39,529 nucleotides of DNA from Alphaproteobacteria bacterium (GCA_018063245.1 JAGPBS010000018.1:1-39529), one strand, 5' to 3'; positions 15,996 through 25,237 are shown, counted from the first letter of the stretch. Notes: generated by a model not told the origin, from the letters alone. Program-made: numbers and translations.

Positions 15996-16559
15996 TCATT
16001 CTGGCAGGGGAGTTGTTAAAATTCTTTTCGCCAAATTATAAGTAAACCCAGCCCGCACTAAGCGGGCTAGGTGCTTTTGGAGGAGTTCGGGGGGCAAATC
16101 CTGTTTTCGAGAATAAGGCCCTAGACGCTTTTTCATCGCATAGCGCACAGCCGCTTCATGATCTGGGTTAAAGGTATCATCTTCATCACGGTTTACCTCC
16201 TCACAATAGAGTGCATAGGCTTCTTGGATATCTTCTTTTGAGAGAGATTTTTGAGTGAGGTACTGTTCAATCCATCTTTTTGATTTGCCGCTGGCAAAAC
16301 TGCTGCGTATTTTCATCAAGGCATATTGGGTATCATTGAGGTATTTCAAGGATTCAAACTTTTGAATAAGCGCTGAAAGCAGGTTTGAGATTTGATCATT
16401 GGTGATTTTATCAGAGAGATCCCATTTTAAAATTTTGCGGCGCATCACCTCTTCAAAATTGGCTTTTGAGCTTGTGTAGCGTTGTAGATAATAGAGTCCT
16501 GAATTTTCAAGACGACGTTCAATTTTTTTCAGTGATGGGTTGCTTTCTGGTAATGACAT
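15996..16559 (-). CDS. recX: RecX family regulatory protein
   Basis: A 187-residue, mostly helical protein. Seen: an N-terminal GLYYLQRYTSSKANFEEVMRR three-helix RecX repeat, KYLNDTQYALMKIRSSFASG and SKRWIEQYLTQKSLSKEDI (second repeat), and a C-terminal RAGFTYNLAKRIL. Known: RecX binds RecA filaments and limits recombination. recA is not in this window, so the gene stands alone between two plus-strand genes. A purine-rich AAAGGGAAAGAG stretch precedes the ATG at 16559. Family assignment rests on motif order and length. Confidence 0.85.
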   Translation of the reverse strand: MSLPESNPSLKKIERRLENSGLYYLQRYTSSKANFEEVMRRKILKWDLSDKITNDQISNLLSALIQKFESLKYLNDTQYALMKIRSSFASGKSKRWIEQYLTQKSLSKEDIQEAYALYCEEVNRDEDDTFNPDHEAAVRYAMKKRLGPYSRKQDLPPELLQKHLARLVRAGFTYNLAKRILTTPLPE

Positions 16560-16626
16560 GATGCTCTTTCCCTTTTCATCTAATTCAGTGTATCATGTTT
16601 GATAGAAAACAAGAAAGGGTTCATAT

Positions 16627-17415
16627 ATGAAAACGAATAAGGGATATAGGAGGGTTAACTGGGTCGGTATCTATACGCTCTCCTTTCGTGAGATTAATCG
16701 ATTTTTTAAAGTCTATGTCCAAACAGTTGTCGCACCTGTAATCTCGACACTCTTGTTCTATTTGGTATTTCAGCTTGTCATGAAGCGTGCCGCAAGTCCT
16801 TTTGAAGATGTCAGCTATCTAGAGTTTTTGGCGCCAGGCCTTATTATGATGAACATGGTACAAAATGCTTTTGCCAATACCTCATCGTCTTTGATGGTAA
16901 GCAAAATGCAAGGAAATCTAACAGATGTTTTACTTGCGCCTTTGGGGCCTATTGAGCTGACCGTGAGTTATATGATTGGCGGTATTGTCCGTGGCCTTGC
17001 TGTGGGGGTGACGGCGATCTTGATTTTGATGTGGTTTCATCCTTTTCATATTGATCATTTCGGCGCACTCATATTGTTCTCAATTCTGGGATGCGCGATG
17101 CTTTCCTTAATGGGGATTGCAAGCGGTATTGTGATTGATAAAATGGATCATATATCAGCCGTTACAAATTTTATTATTACGCCCTTGACCTTTCTATCGG
17201 GGACTTTTTATACGATCGATCATTTACCGCAGGTGCTTCAAAATCTTACTCATGTGAATCCATTCTTTTATATGATTGATGGCTTTCGGTATGGGTTTAT
17301 CGGACATGCAGATGGGTACTTGACTTATGGAATATATATGTTAATAACTATCAATATCATTTTGTTTGTGAGCTGTTATAAGATGTTTGCATCTGGTTAC
17401 AGGCTTAAATATTGA
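16627..17415 (+). CDS. ABC-2 type transporter permease (YadH-like)
   Basis: A 262-residue permease with about six hydrophobic segments. Seen: FREINRFFKVYVQTVVAPVI at the N-terminus, YLEFLAPGLIMMNMVQNAF, the conserved QGNLTDVLLAPLGPIELTVSYMIGG coupling helix, and a PLTFLSGTFYTIDHLP segment followed by NPFFYMIDGFRYGFIG, all typical of the YadH/NodJ-like drug or polysaccharide exporters. Its likely ATPase partner (24224-25165) is on the same strand but about 6.8 kb away, with hslO, a lipoprotein and two minus-strand LRR genes between. Substrate unknown. It starts 67 bases after the divergent recX start. Confidence 0.9.
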   Translation: MKTNKGYRRVNWVGIYTLSFREINRFFKVYVQTVVAPVISTLLFYLVFQLVMKRAASPFEDVSYLEFLAPGLIMMNMVQNAFANTSSSLMVSKMQGNLTDVLLAPLGPIELTVSYMIGGIVRGLAVGVTAILILMWFHPFHIDHFGALILFSILGCAMLSLMGIASGIVIDKMDHISAVTNFIITPLTFLSGTFYTIDHLPQVLQNLTHVNPFFYMIDGFRYGFIGHADGYLTYGIYMLITINIILFVSCYKMFASGYRLKY

Positions 17416-17436
17416 AGTGTTGGGAGTATTTTTAAG

Positions 17437-18405
17437 ATGTCTACTTTGCCTAAGGTTGTCGAATTTATTCAGCCCTTTCAAATTGAGAATTTGAATTTAC
17501 GTGGTCGTATCGTTCATTTGAACAAGATTTTGAATCACCTTTTGAATTCACATAACTATCCTTATGCCGTAGCGAGATTGCTCGCTGAAACTGTAACAGG
17601 CGCAGCAGTTCTGGCACGCACGATAAAATATGAAGGCCTCTTCACCCTGCAAACATCTGGTAATGGGCCTGTGACTATGATGGTGGTTGAAATTTCAACA
17701 GATGGCATGATAAGAGCTTATGCTCAATATAGGCCAGATAAATTGGACAAGATTCTCGCCGTTGCAACACCTGAGGAAGTAGAAACAAGTGATATTAGGA
17801 CCTTTCTTGGCAGTGGATATCTTGCTTTTACGGTGGATCAGGCAACGAATAATGATCGGTACCAAGGGATTGTTCAATTAACAGGTAAAAATATCGAGGC
17901 AGCCATTCAAGCTTATTTTAAAGAATCAGAGCAGATTGATACGGCTTTTAAGATTGGTGTTTCGAGACTTGAGAGTGGTGACTGGCATGCGACAGGTCTG
18001 ATGCTGCAAAGATTGCCTGAGGAAGAAGATCATTTAATTTCTTCAGATGCGGTTGATGGTTGGCGACGGGCTATGATTTTTATGAGTACATTAACGCAAG
18101 AGGAAATGGTCAATCCAGATCTTTCAACAATCGATATATTGTACCGGCTGTTCAATGAAGATGGCGTGAGGATATATGATCCACACCCGCTTTATAATGG
18201 ATGTCGCTGCTCGCGTGAAAAATTAGAAAATGTTTTGAAGAATTTGCCAAAAGAAGAGCTTGAGCATCTGGCGGAAGATGGTACAATAACAGCAACATGT
18301 GAATTTTGTAAAACTGATTATGTCTTCTCCCGGAGTGAGATTGATCAATTTCAAATAAGTCAGACGCCTGAGTTAACAACAAATAAGAAGAGAGATGAAT
18401 CATGA
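17437..18405 (+). CDS. hslO: redox-regulated chaperone Hsp33
   Basis: A 322-residue protein. Known: a zinc-bound inactive form opens on oxidation and unfolding to become a holdase. Seen: the N-terminal core (ARLLAETVTGAAVLARTIKY, GLFTLQTSGNGPVTMMVVE, LGSGYLAFTVDQ) and the C-terminal switch with all four zinc cysteines, C256-x-C258 and C288-x2-C291 (CRCSREK ... TCEFCKTDY). Its TGA overlaps the next gene's start (ATGA), giving coupling to the lipoprotein; the permease is 21 bases upstream. Full length, no defects. Confidence 0.94.
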   Translation: MSTLPKVVEFIQPFQIENLNLRGRIVHLNKILNHLLNSHNYPYAVARLLAETVTGAAVLARTIKYEGLFTLQTSGNGPVTMMVVEISTDGMIRAYAQYRPDKLDKILAVATPEEVETSDIRTFLGSGYLAFTVDQATNNDRYQGIVQLTGKNIEAAIQAYFKESEQIDTAFKIGVSRLESGDWHATGLMLQRLPEEEDHLISSDAVDGWRRAMIFMSTLTQEEMVNPDLSTIDILYRLFNEDGVRIYDPHPLYNGCRCSREKLENVLKNLPKEELEHLAEDGTITATCEFCKTDYVFSRSEIDQFQISQTPELTTNKKRDES

Positions 18406-19016
18406 AAAAACTTTTTTCCATTTTCCTTGCCCTTTTTTGCATTACCCTTTCTGGTTGCGGTGACAAAGAGGTTTATCGTGAGCCTGAATTAAGTTTTAGC
18501 CATTTGCCAAAATTCAATTTGGATGTTGCCCATATTTACGTAAAGGATGACACAGGAGAAGAGGCTATCCCTCCATCTTTATCAAAAAATAATTTAAAGC
18601 CGATGCCGCATGATATTATTCGTTCAATCGTTGAAGAGCGCTTTGTTGCGCATCATAGTAATCCTGATAGTTTCTTAAGCCTTGAAGTGGTTGAGGAAAA
18701 AATCAAAGAAGTGCCAGTCACAGATGACGGGCCAATCAAAGAAGGATTCTGGGAAAAAAATGTCGCAAGCCATTTTGAGCCAAGCTATAAAGCCTATCGT
18801 ATTGAGATGAGTATAAAGCTTCATGGGATTAATCAAGCGCGTCATTTTGATAAGACATATACGCTGAATGCTTATCAAACACTCCATATCCCAGATAATG
18901 CATCATACAATGATCGCAATTTCCGTTGGTTCCAAGCCTCTGAAAAATTGGCGCAAAGACTCAACAAAATTCTTGATGAGAAAATGCCTGAAATTTTCAG
19001 AGAGATTTACTTCTAA
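18402..19016 (+). CDS. predicted lipoprotein of unknown function
   Basis: A 204-residue protein with a 4-base ATGA overlap with hslO. The signal peptide has lipobox LSGC (lipidated C19). The mature part contains LPKFNLDVAHIYVKDD, SLEVVEEKIKEVPV, a central AYRIEMSIKLHG strand and a terminal KLAQRLNKILDEKMPEIF helix, i.e. an alpha/beta domain without catalytic motifs I recognise. Similar short lipoproteins follow hslO in some alphaproteobacteria, to my recollection; this was not checked. It converges with the 643-residue LRR gene, overlapping by 4 bases. Function unknown. Confidence 0.75.
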   Translation: MKKLFSIFLALFCITLSGCGDKEVYREPELSFSHLPKFNLDVAHIYVKDDTGEEAIPPSLSKNNLKPMPHDIIRSIVEERFVAHHSNPDSFLSLEVVEEKIKEVPVTDDGPIKEGFWEKNVASHFEPSYKAYRIEMSIKLHGINQARHFDKTYTLNAYQTLHIPDNASYNDRNFRWFQASEKLAQRLNKILDEKMPEIFREIYF

Positions 19017-20944
19017 ACATTCTGGGATGATGAATTGACAGGTAGGCCATTTAGCGTTTCTAATTGTGGACAGTGTGATAAAATCTCTTTAATCCGTCCT
19101 GGAGTCATAAATTTGGCTGGAATGATCAAGGATTTGAGCTGTCCACCAAGACCTGTGCTTGCAGGGGCAAGTTGAACCGGCGTCATTGATTTTAGGTGTT
19201 TTGAGAGAATATCATGAGCTGATTTTTCTAAGTTAAAGATCTTTGTTAAATGCTCTTGTAGGTTTAGCGGGGCTAAGGCATCATCTTTAATGATCTTTTG
19301 AATTTCTTTTAGTAAGTGTAATAGATTATGTTTGGAAAAGCTTTTTTCTTTAGCTAAGGCGTCTAATTTCAATCGAACGCCCCATAGTTTTTCGGCTACT
19401 TCAATTTTTGATGAGTCTTTGGTATTTGCTGGGAGCTCTGATTTAATTTCAAGGAGTAGATCGTATAGAGAAATGTGCGAAATATGAGTGTCACTCGTTA
19501 TTTTACCATTGAGAACGATGGCAAGTAATTTTCGGACAGTTTCCAGTCTTTCATATTGTTGTTTTTCTTTTTGAGAAGGCCCAATTCCTTTTAGCATTCT
19601 TATGAGATGCGCATAGAGAAAAGTCTTGATATCCAGATTTAGGTTTTTGAGATTATGGCCTTTTTTCAAAAGAAAAGATGAGAGCCTCAGAGATACGTAA
19701 TTTTCAAAAGAAGAGAGATCTAAGCTTTCTAATTTACTGATATGCTTGCTATCAGACTCAAGGATATTAAAAGGAATATTGCCATGCCCACTGAGACCAA
19801 GGTGTTTGAGATGGGGCAGATTTTTAGGCATGTAGGGAAGATCGGTGAGATTCCCTGTTCCATTTAGGCTGAGCATTTCTAGATGAGGAAAATATTCAAG
19901 GACATTTTGGAACACTGCAGCATCAATGCCATTAACATGATCATAAACGAATGATTTCAAGGGGGGGATGAATTCTGCTTCTTTCAGAGCTGCCAGAATA
20001 TCTATCAGGATCATATGATCAAAAGGTGCTGGAAAGTTTGAGAGGTTCAGATGTTCTAGTTTTAGGCATGATCTGAAAAGCTTGAGTTGAAAAGCAGAGC
20101 AAAGAGCTGCAAATTCTGCCTCTGTTTCTTGAGGGAAGTCTTCTGAATCTTCTATGCTAAAATAGCATCCAGAAAGATCTAATGATTTTAAATTTGGACA
20201 TTGAAGGAGAGCCTCAAGGATTTTATGATTGAGATTGGTATTTGATAGATTGATATTTTTAAGGAAATCTTTGTTTTTTAAAATTAAACTAGCCAGTGCT
20301 TCTTGAGAAGCTATTGTTTCAAGTTTTACATCCGCAAGCTCCAGATGTCTTAGTTTTTTTATTTTAACAGAAAGAATATTAAAAGTGGCTGCACTGAGGT
20401 TTTTACATCTTGTAAATGACACAGATCTACATCTTTTAAGATGAAGAGCATTCAATAAATCCCATACTGTACTTGCAGAAAGTTTTGATTGGTTTACTTT
20501 TAAAACTCGTGGTTCTGATAAAACTGGTGGTGCTGAAGGTTTGGCCTTTTTTTGAGAGGGAGAGGTTTGAATGTTAGAGCGAGAGGTTTGGATGTGTGTC
20601 ACGATTTCTTGATCGGTGCTAAAGATAAGAACCTCTGATGGTTTAGTTTTGGTGCGGTATTGGAAAGAGCGCGCTATTTTTGGTGATTGATCAGAACTAT
20701 CCTCACTCTTGCTTTGGGAGCGTGTCATGACACTTTTCTCTTTTATGTCTAGGCTAAAATCTTGCGCAGGTGCTTTGCGAATGGGAGGTCTTTGTTTGTG
20801 ATTTTCAGAAGAAGAGACTGATGATGAGGATGAATCTGATGAGGACTGAGCCTTAAAGGACGGTGGTGAATTTGATGATGCTTCTTCAGATGAATCTTCA
20901 TTAAAGATCGTCCGGAGCAAGTTTTGTAATTTAATATCTGACAT
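19013..20944 (-). CDS. large LRR protein with Ser-rich N-terminus (643 residues)
   Basis: Residues 1-145 are low-complexity, rich in serine, lysine and proline, with no signal peptide. LRR block 1 covers about 165-260 (LRHLELADVKLET, FLKNINLSNTNLN, LKSLDLSGCYF); block 2 about 292-440 (LEHLNLSNFPAPF, LEMLSLNGTGNLTDLPYMP, LKHLGLSGHGNIP, LESLDLSSFENY). A helical insertion spans about 450-595 before a final LRR unit (LKSLIIPAKFMTPG, then LETLNGLPV). It is a clear paralogue of the neighbouring 914-residue protein: the block order and the RCxNL, LTDLPxxxxxLPxLKHLxLS and terminal GxLKSL/GKQLTSL elements match. Likely a protein-binding, effector-like molecule; target and export route unknown. Start ATG 20944, with AGGCAG-type weak Shine-Dalgarno. 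Confidence 0.85.
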   Translation of the reverse strand: MSDIKLQNLLRTIFNEDSSEEASSNSPPSFKAQSSSDSSSSSVSSSENHKQRPPIRKAPAQDFSLDIKEKSVMTRSQSKSEDSSDQSPKIARSFQYRTKTKPSEVLIFSTDQEIVTHIQTSRSNIQTSPSQKKAKPSAPPVLSEPRVLKVNQSKLSASTVWDLLNALHLKRCRSVSFTRCKNLSAATFNILSVKIKKLRHLELADVKLETIASQEALASLILKNKDFLKNINLSNTNLNHKILEALLQCPNLKSLDLSGCYFSIEDSEDFPQETEAEFAALCSAFQLKLFRSCLKLEHLNLSNFPAPFDHMILIDILAALKEAEFIPPLKSFVYDHVNGIDAAVFQNVLEYFPHLEMLSLNGTGNLTDLPYMPKNLPHLKHLGLSGHGNIPFNILESDSKHISKLESLDLSSFENYVSLRLSSFLLKKGHNLKNLNLDIKTFLYAHLIRMLKGIGPSQKEKQQYERLETVRKLLAIVLNGKITSDTHISHISLYDLLLEIKSELPANTKDSSKIEVAEKLWGVRLKLDALAKEKSFSKHNLLHLLKEIQKIIKDDALAPLNLQEHLTKIFNLEKSAHDILSKHLKSMTPVQLAPASTGLGGQLKSLIIPAKFMTPGRIKEILSHCPQLETLNGLPVNSSSQNV

Positions 20945-21054
20945 GAGCTGCCTCCACTATAAATATCTAAAAATAAAATAAACTATGCAGTCATTATATC
21001 ATATTTTATGATAAATAAAACAATATTAGTGTGAGGCTTGAATTTTTAGATCTT

Positions 21055-23799
21055 TTAGGTATTTAGTTGCTCTAAAAGGTCAACATTATTTAGAAATTGT
21101 AGATTGGTACAGAATCTAAAGATTTCACGCAAATGGCTTGTCTTGGTATGATGCTTTGCAACAGTCAGAGAGGTTAATTGTTTGCCAAGGCCTGGGATGT
21201 CTTTCTTTAAGTGAAGGCCGTCAAGGATGAACCGTAAATTTTTAAATGATAAGGTTGGTATGTCTACTTCAAGGGCTTGGAGGTTGCGGGCATTTCTTAA
21301 AAGGAATACAACAAGAGGAAAATCAAGCAGTAGAGGGCAAAATGAGATGTTGAGTTCCTCTAATTTTGGAAAATGCTGATTACATTGTCTAAGGGAATCA
21401 ACAGTGAGCCTAGGTTGATGGCTAAGGTTAAGGTGTTTAAGATTAGGAAGGCTTGACTTATAAAAAGGCAGATCGGTTGAGCGTCCTGTATTCATAAAAC
21501 TTAAAGATTCAAGAAGAGGCAGTTGTTTGAAGAGAGATTGAAAATGAGTCACATCTTCATCAACCCAAGCTAAATCATTTAGGCCTATGGCCAGTAATTT
21601 AGAATTGGCAATAGTGTGAATATCTGTGACATGAAAGGGGAGTAAAAATGAAGACACATCAAGAAATTCTAAGCTAGGGCAAGAGGTGAAGAGTGTGGGG
21701 AGGAAATTAATTCTCATTTTCAAGAAGCTAAAAAAGGCTTCATTTTCTGTGTATTTATGTGCTTTTCTCAAGATAGCTAGATCTTTTTTAAAGGCCCTGG
21801 CCTTAGGGTCTGTTGTCTTTTTCTTATCCATGTTTCCTGGCAGATGCTTTGCCAAAGCATCTTTAAAGGCCATGATGACTTCTGAAGATGTTAAATTTTT
21901 ATCTATTGGCTGATTTGGGTAGATAGACTGCATAGTTTCTGAGATTGCGATAAAGATTTCTGGAATAGGGTCTACATATGTATGCTTATGATGAAGACTA
22001 TGAAGGCGATTTATTGTAGAGTCCGACGCAAGACAATTTTTGAGTGTGTCATCTGTCAGTATGAAAGCTTCTAGGGTGGCGTGTGAGAATTTCTCGGTTT
22101 CAAAGAAGTGACTATAGTCCTTTTCGGCAAACGGTAAAAAGGAGAGATGCTGATGAAAAAACAAGACCATTGACATATCGAATGGCGATAAGTTTAAAGA
22201 TGACAGTTTTTTTTGAGAGATTGAAAGAGCGCGCCACTCAGGAGTAGAAAATGTTCTAAATTTCATAAGGGCTTGCCAATCGTTATCATTCAATTTTAAA
22301 GCGGCTCTTTGATCTGACTTTGTATAAAGATGCGTGAGGCGGTCCCATGATTCTTCTGGTAGAGATAATAAGTTGTATTGGAACGGTGTTAGATTTAATT
22401 TTGTTAGTCTTTCATTGGCTGATGTTATTTTGATTAATTCCTCAAGATCATACTTTTCAACAATCACTTCAGGATTATTATAAGTCCAGAGCTTGTAGAC
22501 ATCTTGCCACCTCCAGTGGGGTAGATCTAATTCAAACATCTCTTCTCGAATTTTCTTTTTTAAGTCCAGCAGAACTTCCCAATTCTCAGTAGGTAGATTC
22601 ACAGCCTCTCGAATATCCGGATTCTGTCTAAATTCTTTAAGCGCTTGCCACTCTTCATCAGAAAGAGCGACAGAATCTGATGAGGCGCCTAGATTTTTAA
22701 AAGTCAGCAAATGAGCCCATTCTTCTTGTGAAAGATGAAGCGACTCTAAACGACAGACAAGCTTGATAGATTTTTTAAGGCTCTTGTTTAAAAGGTGTAA
22801 AAGGTGTTGATCAATGCAGGTTAAAATACTATCAAAAAAATGTGATGTCATTTTATCGTAATGAAAATTGACATTTGTGAGATTCAGGAATCGTAATTCG
22901 GAACACTGCATGATGGCTTGTAAAACACTGTGATCCAAATTCTCACTATTGATAAAATTTAAACTGACGAGTGTTTTACGATGAGCAAGAATCAGGGCTG
23001 CAATAGATTGATTTACATCGCGATGATTAAAGTTAAGGTTTGAGAGATCCAGATGTTTAAGTTTACGACTTTCTGCGGTGATCATGTTAAAAGACTCTGT
23101 ATTTAAATTGGAGCAGCCATCTAAAATAAGAGCTCTGCATTTTCTTAAGGCGATATGATTGAGCATCACTTGAAGCTGTGATGCACGTATTTCTGATCCT
23201 TTAAAATCAAGTTCTATAGGGCGGTACTTTTCTGAATCTTTTAAGCCATTGATAAAGTTCTTGATGTCCTCAGGAGAGTTAAAAGAGACTGCTCTCTGAG
23301 ATTGTGAACGATGATGGAAAAGCATTCTGCGGTGATTATGATGAGATCTATTGTCTCTGATTTTCGTGGATAGCTTTTCCAACACAGAGTTTCCTCTGTT
23401 TAAAGAGGGTGATGACATCAGGTTCATTTTGGATCCTGTCCGTCGACCCATGGGCGGTGTTGTGGGAGGGGAGCCAGCCTTGGTTGGAGAGTTTGAAGAA
23501 TCGGGGGTTGATGAACCCCTGGAGCCTCTATGAAAGATACTATCCTTTGGTGGTGAATTAGAAGGCGATCCATCAGGTGTTCGCATCGGACGAGACATGA
23601 TTTTGCGACCAGTTGTCGGGCTTTCAACGTGAATAAATTGACTGGGTTCTTTTTTTCGCTTGAGAGTGGGTGATCGCTTCTGAACAGATTTTTTGCGAGG
23701 TTCGGGTGATCCTGAGTTTTCATCCATCTCAAATATGGGTTCAAGGTCATTTTCTCCAGAGGCCTTGATTGCAGTGGTTATTTTATTTATAAATACCAT
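21055..23799 (-). CDS. giant LRR protein with internal 23-residue Trp repeats (914 residues)
   Basis: ATG 23799 is chosen because GGGAGA lies 6 bases upstream; an ATG 18 bases earlier overlaps that site. Residues 1-170 are basic and Ser/Pro-rich, probably disordered. LRR block 1 is about 190-312. Residues about 356-525 hold tryptophan repeats of the form L-[SPN]-x3-W-x2-[LV]-x2-[LF], spaced 23 residues (W361, W384, W407, W431, then W485, W508). A helical region runs about 530-690 and LRR blocks resume about 700-845, with a final LTSLTVAKHHTKT...LRE unit. The order and LRR sequence match the 643-residue paralogue 110 bases downstream on the same strand. No signal peptide or catalytic motif seen. 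The role is likely protein binding, inferred from architecture only. Confidence 0.85.
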   Translation of the reverse strand: MVFINKITTAIKASGENDLEPIFEMDENSGSPEPRKKSVQKRSPTLKRKKEPSQFIHVESPTTGRKIMSRPMRTPDGSPSNSPPKDSIFHRGSRGSSTPDSSNSPTKAGSPPTTPPMGRRTGSKMNLMSSPSLNRGNSVLEKLSTKIRDNRSHHNHRRMLFHHRSQSQRAVSFNSPEDIKNFINGLKDSEKYRPIELDFKGSEIRASQLQVMLNHIALRKCRALILDGCSNLNTESFNMITAESRKLKHLDLSNLNFNHRDVNQSIAALILAHRKTLVSLNFINSENLDHSVLQAIMQCSELRFLNLTNVNFHYDKMTSHFFDSILTCIDQHLLHLLNKSLKKSIKLVCRLESLHLSQEEWAHLLTFKNLGASSDSVALSDEEWQALKEFRQNPDIREAVNLPTENWEVLLDLKKKIREEMFELDLPHWRWQDVYKLWTYNNPEVIVEKYDLEELIKITSANERLTKLNLTPFQYNLLSLPEESWDRLTHLYTKSDQRAALKLNDNDWQALMKFRTFSTPEWRALSISQKKLSSLNLSPFDMSMVLFFHQHLSFLPFAEKDYSHFFETEKFSHATLEAFILTDDTLKNCLASDSTINRLHSLHHKHTYVDPIPEIFIAISETMQSIYPNQPIDKNLTSSEVIMAFKDALAKHLPGNMDKKKTTDPKARAFKKDLAILRKAHKYTENEAFFSFLKMRINFLPTLFTSCPSLEFLDVSSFLLPFHVTDIHTIANSKLLAIGLNDLAWVDEDVTHFQSLFKQLPLLESLSFMNTGRSTDLPFYKSSLPNLKHLNLSHQPRLTVDSLRQCNQHFPKLEELNISFCPLLLDFPLVVFLLRNARNLQALEVDIPTLSFKNLRFILDGLHLKKDIPGLGKQLTSLTVAKHHTKTSHLREIFRFCTNLQFLNNVDLLEQLNT
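22228..22737 (-). repeat. coding region of the 23-residue Trp-anchored repeats
   Basis: Encoded copies in order: LSQEEWAHLLTF, LSDEEWQALKEF, LPTENWEVLLDL, LPHWRWQDVYKL, then after a 54-residue gap LPEESWDRLTHL and LNDNDWQALMKF, with a possible degenerate FSTPEWRALSI. Spacing between the tryptophans is 23, 23, 24, then 23 residues. The nucleotide copies are diverged, so this is an old protein-level repeat and not a recent DNA duplication. Confidence 0.75.
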
Positions 23800-23902
23800 G
23801 ACAGCTCTCCCTTGCATGCAAACAAAAAACCATTCTTTATCGTAAGATAAAAAAGTTAAAATAAAAGGAGTTTTTTGAAATTGTTAATTTTAGAAAGATA
23901 GG

Positions 23903-24115
23903 CTAGTGTTGGCTGGGTATTATTTTTACGCCATCCATTTGTGTAGAATGATTTACATGAGCCTCAAAGATGAAGTGCCTGCCACAGTAAGGACAATCGA
24001 TCTTGCCTTTATCTGTAAAGGTTAAATAAACTTGCGGATGCCCGAGAGGGCCTTGTCCACCACTGCAACTAAAGGTTTTATCTGGTAGGGTAATTGTTTC
24101 AGTTTTTTGAGCCAC
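23903..24115 (-). CDS. zinc-finger (CHCC) protein, NDUFS6-like
   Basis: A 70-residue protein starting at GTG 24115 (AGGTG nearby upstream). Seen: FSCSGGQGPLGHPQVYLTF followed by IDCPYCGRHF, giving the four ligands C17, H26, C41 and C44 of the zf-CHCC family. Known: the mitochondrial member NDUFS6 and its alphaproteobacterial homologues are accessory subunits of respiratory complex I, needed for assembly near the N-module. The complex I operon is not in this window, which is normal for this subunit. It lies between the LRR pair and the divergent ABC ATPase gene. Confidence 0.88.
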   Translation of the reverse strand: MAQKTETITLPDKTFSCSGGQGPLGHPQVYLTFTDKGKIDCPYCGRHFIFEAHVNHSTQMDGVKIIPSQH

Positions 24116-24223
24116 AGGACACCTGTCTGTTGATATATCTTTTTCCTAAATTATATGATTTTACATGGTTTGAGAAGTCTTTTATGATAAGGTTTAGAAA
24201 GAATAAGAAACAAGAGATCATTT

Positions 24224-25165
24224 ATGACAAACCCCGCGATTTCCATCGAAAATCTGACCAAATATTACACTGATCAACAAACAGGGGAAAAGTATTTGGC
24301 GTTGGATCATGTTAATCTTGATATTCCAAAAGGCTCTATTTTTGGGCTTTTAGGACGAAACGGGGCCGGAAAATCAACATTGATCAACACACTTGGAGGT
24401 CTTGTTCAAAAGACAGAAGGTAAAGTTGTCGTTTGGGGGCATAATATTGATCATTCCATTAAGGAAGCAAAGCATTCAATAGGGATTGTTTCTCAGGAAC
24501 TTATCTTTGATCCCTTTTTTACGCCAGGAGAGATTCTTGATTATCAGGCAGGGTATTTTGGTATATTGCCTAAAGATAATAAAACAGATGAACTTTTGAA
24601 AGCAGTTGAGCTTTATGATAAAAGAGATGCTCATGCGCGGACACTATCAGGAGGGATGAAAAGACGCTTGATGGTTGCAAAAGCGATGGTCCATTCACCG
24701 CCTATTTTGGTTTTGGATGAGCCGACAGCTGGTGTTGATATTGAACTGCGTAAAAATCTTTGGGTCTATATTCGTGAGCTTAATAAAAAGGGGACAACGA
24801 TTATTTTCACAACTCACTATTTGGAAGAGGCAGAGGCCTTGTGCGATAGAATCGCAATTCTAGATAAGGGCAAAGTGATGGTTTGTGAGCCAACGAAAAA
24901 GCTTTTACACATGATTGATAAAAAAATTATTCATTTAAGCCTATCAAAACCATTAAATGCTGCGCCACAAGATTTTGAAGGGGCTTGCCTGAGTTTGAAA
25001 GATGAGACAACTTTGACAATCAAATATGCACCCTCAAAAACAAACGCCTATGAGGTTTTAGAAAAAGTGAAGACTCTTGGCATCATTCCCAATGATATCA
25101 CAACCGAACAGAGCGATCTTGAAGATGTATTTTTGGAGATTACCAAAAAGAAAACCTCTGCGTAA
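24224..25165 (+). CDS. ABC transporter ATP-binding protein (YadG/CcmA-like)
   Basis: A 313-residue ATPase. Seen: Walker A GRNGAGKST (44-52), Q-loop region IGIVSQELIFDP, signature LSGGMKRRLMVAKAM near 143, Walker B ILVLDEPTAGVD, H-loop FTTHYLEEAEAL, and a C-terminal DUF4162-like extension ending SDLEDVFLEITKK. Known: this class drives ABC-2 permeases exporting drugs, polysaccharides or lipids. No permease is adjacent; the best candidate is at 16627-17415 on the same strand. ATG 24224 has a weak purine-rich AAGAGA upstream. Confidence 0.9.
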   Translation: MTNPAISIENLTKYYTDQQTGEKYLALDHVNLDIPKGSIFGLLGRNGAGKSTLINTLGGLVQKTEGKVVVWGHNIDHSIKEAKHSIGIVSQELIFDPFFTPGEILDYQAGYFGILPKDNKTDELLKAVELYDKRDAHARTLSGGMKRRLMVAKAMVHSPPILVLDEPTAGVDIELRKNLWVYIRELNKKGTTIIFTTHYLEEAEALCDRIAILDKGKVMVCEPTKKLLHMIDKKIIHLSLSKPLNAAPQDFEGACLSLKDETTLTIKYAPSKTNAYEVLEKVKTLGIIPNDITTEQSDLEDVFLEITKKKTSA

Positions 25166-25237
25166 TAAAGGAAAAAGTTATAGGATTAATCTGTAAACAT
25201 CGTCATGGTCACTAACTATGATTTTTAGCAGATAACC

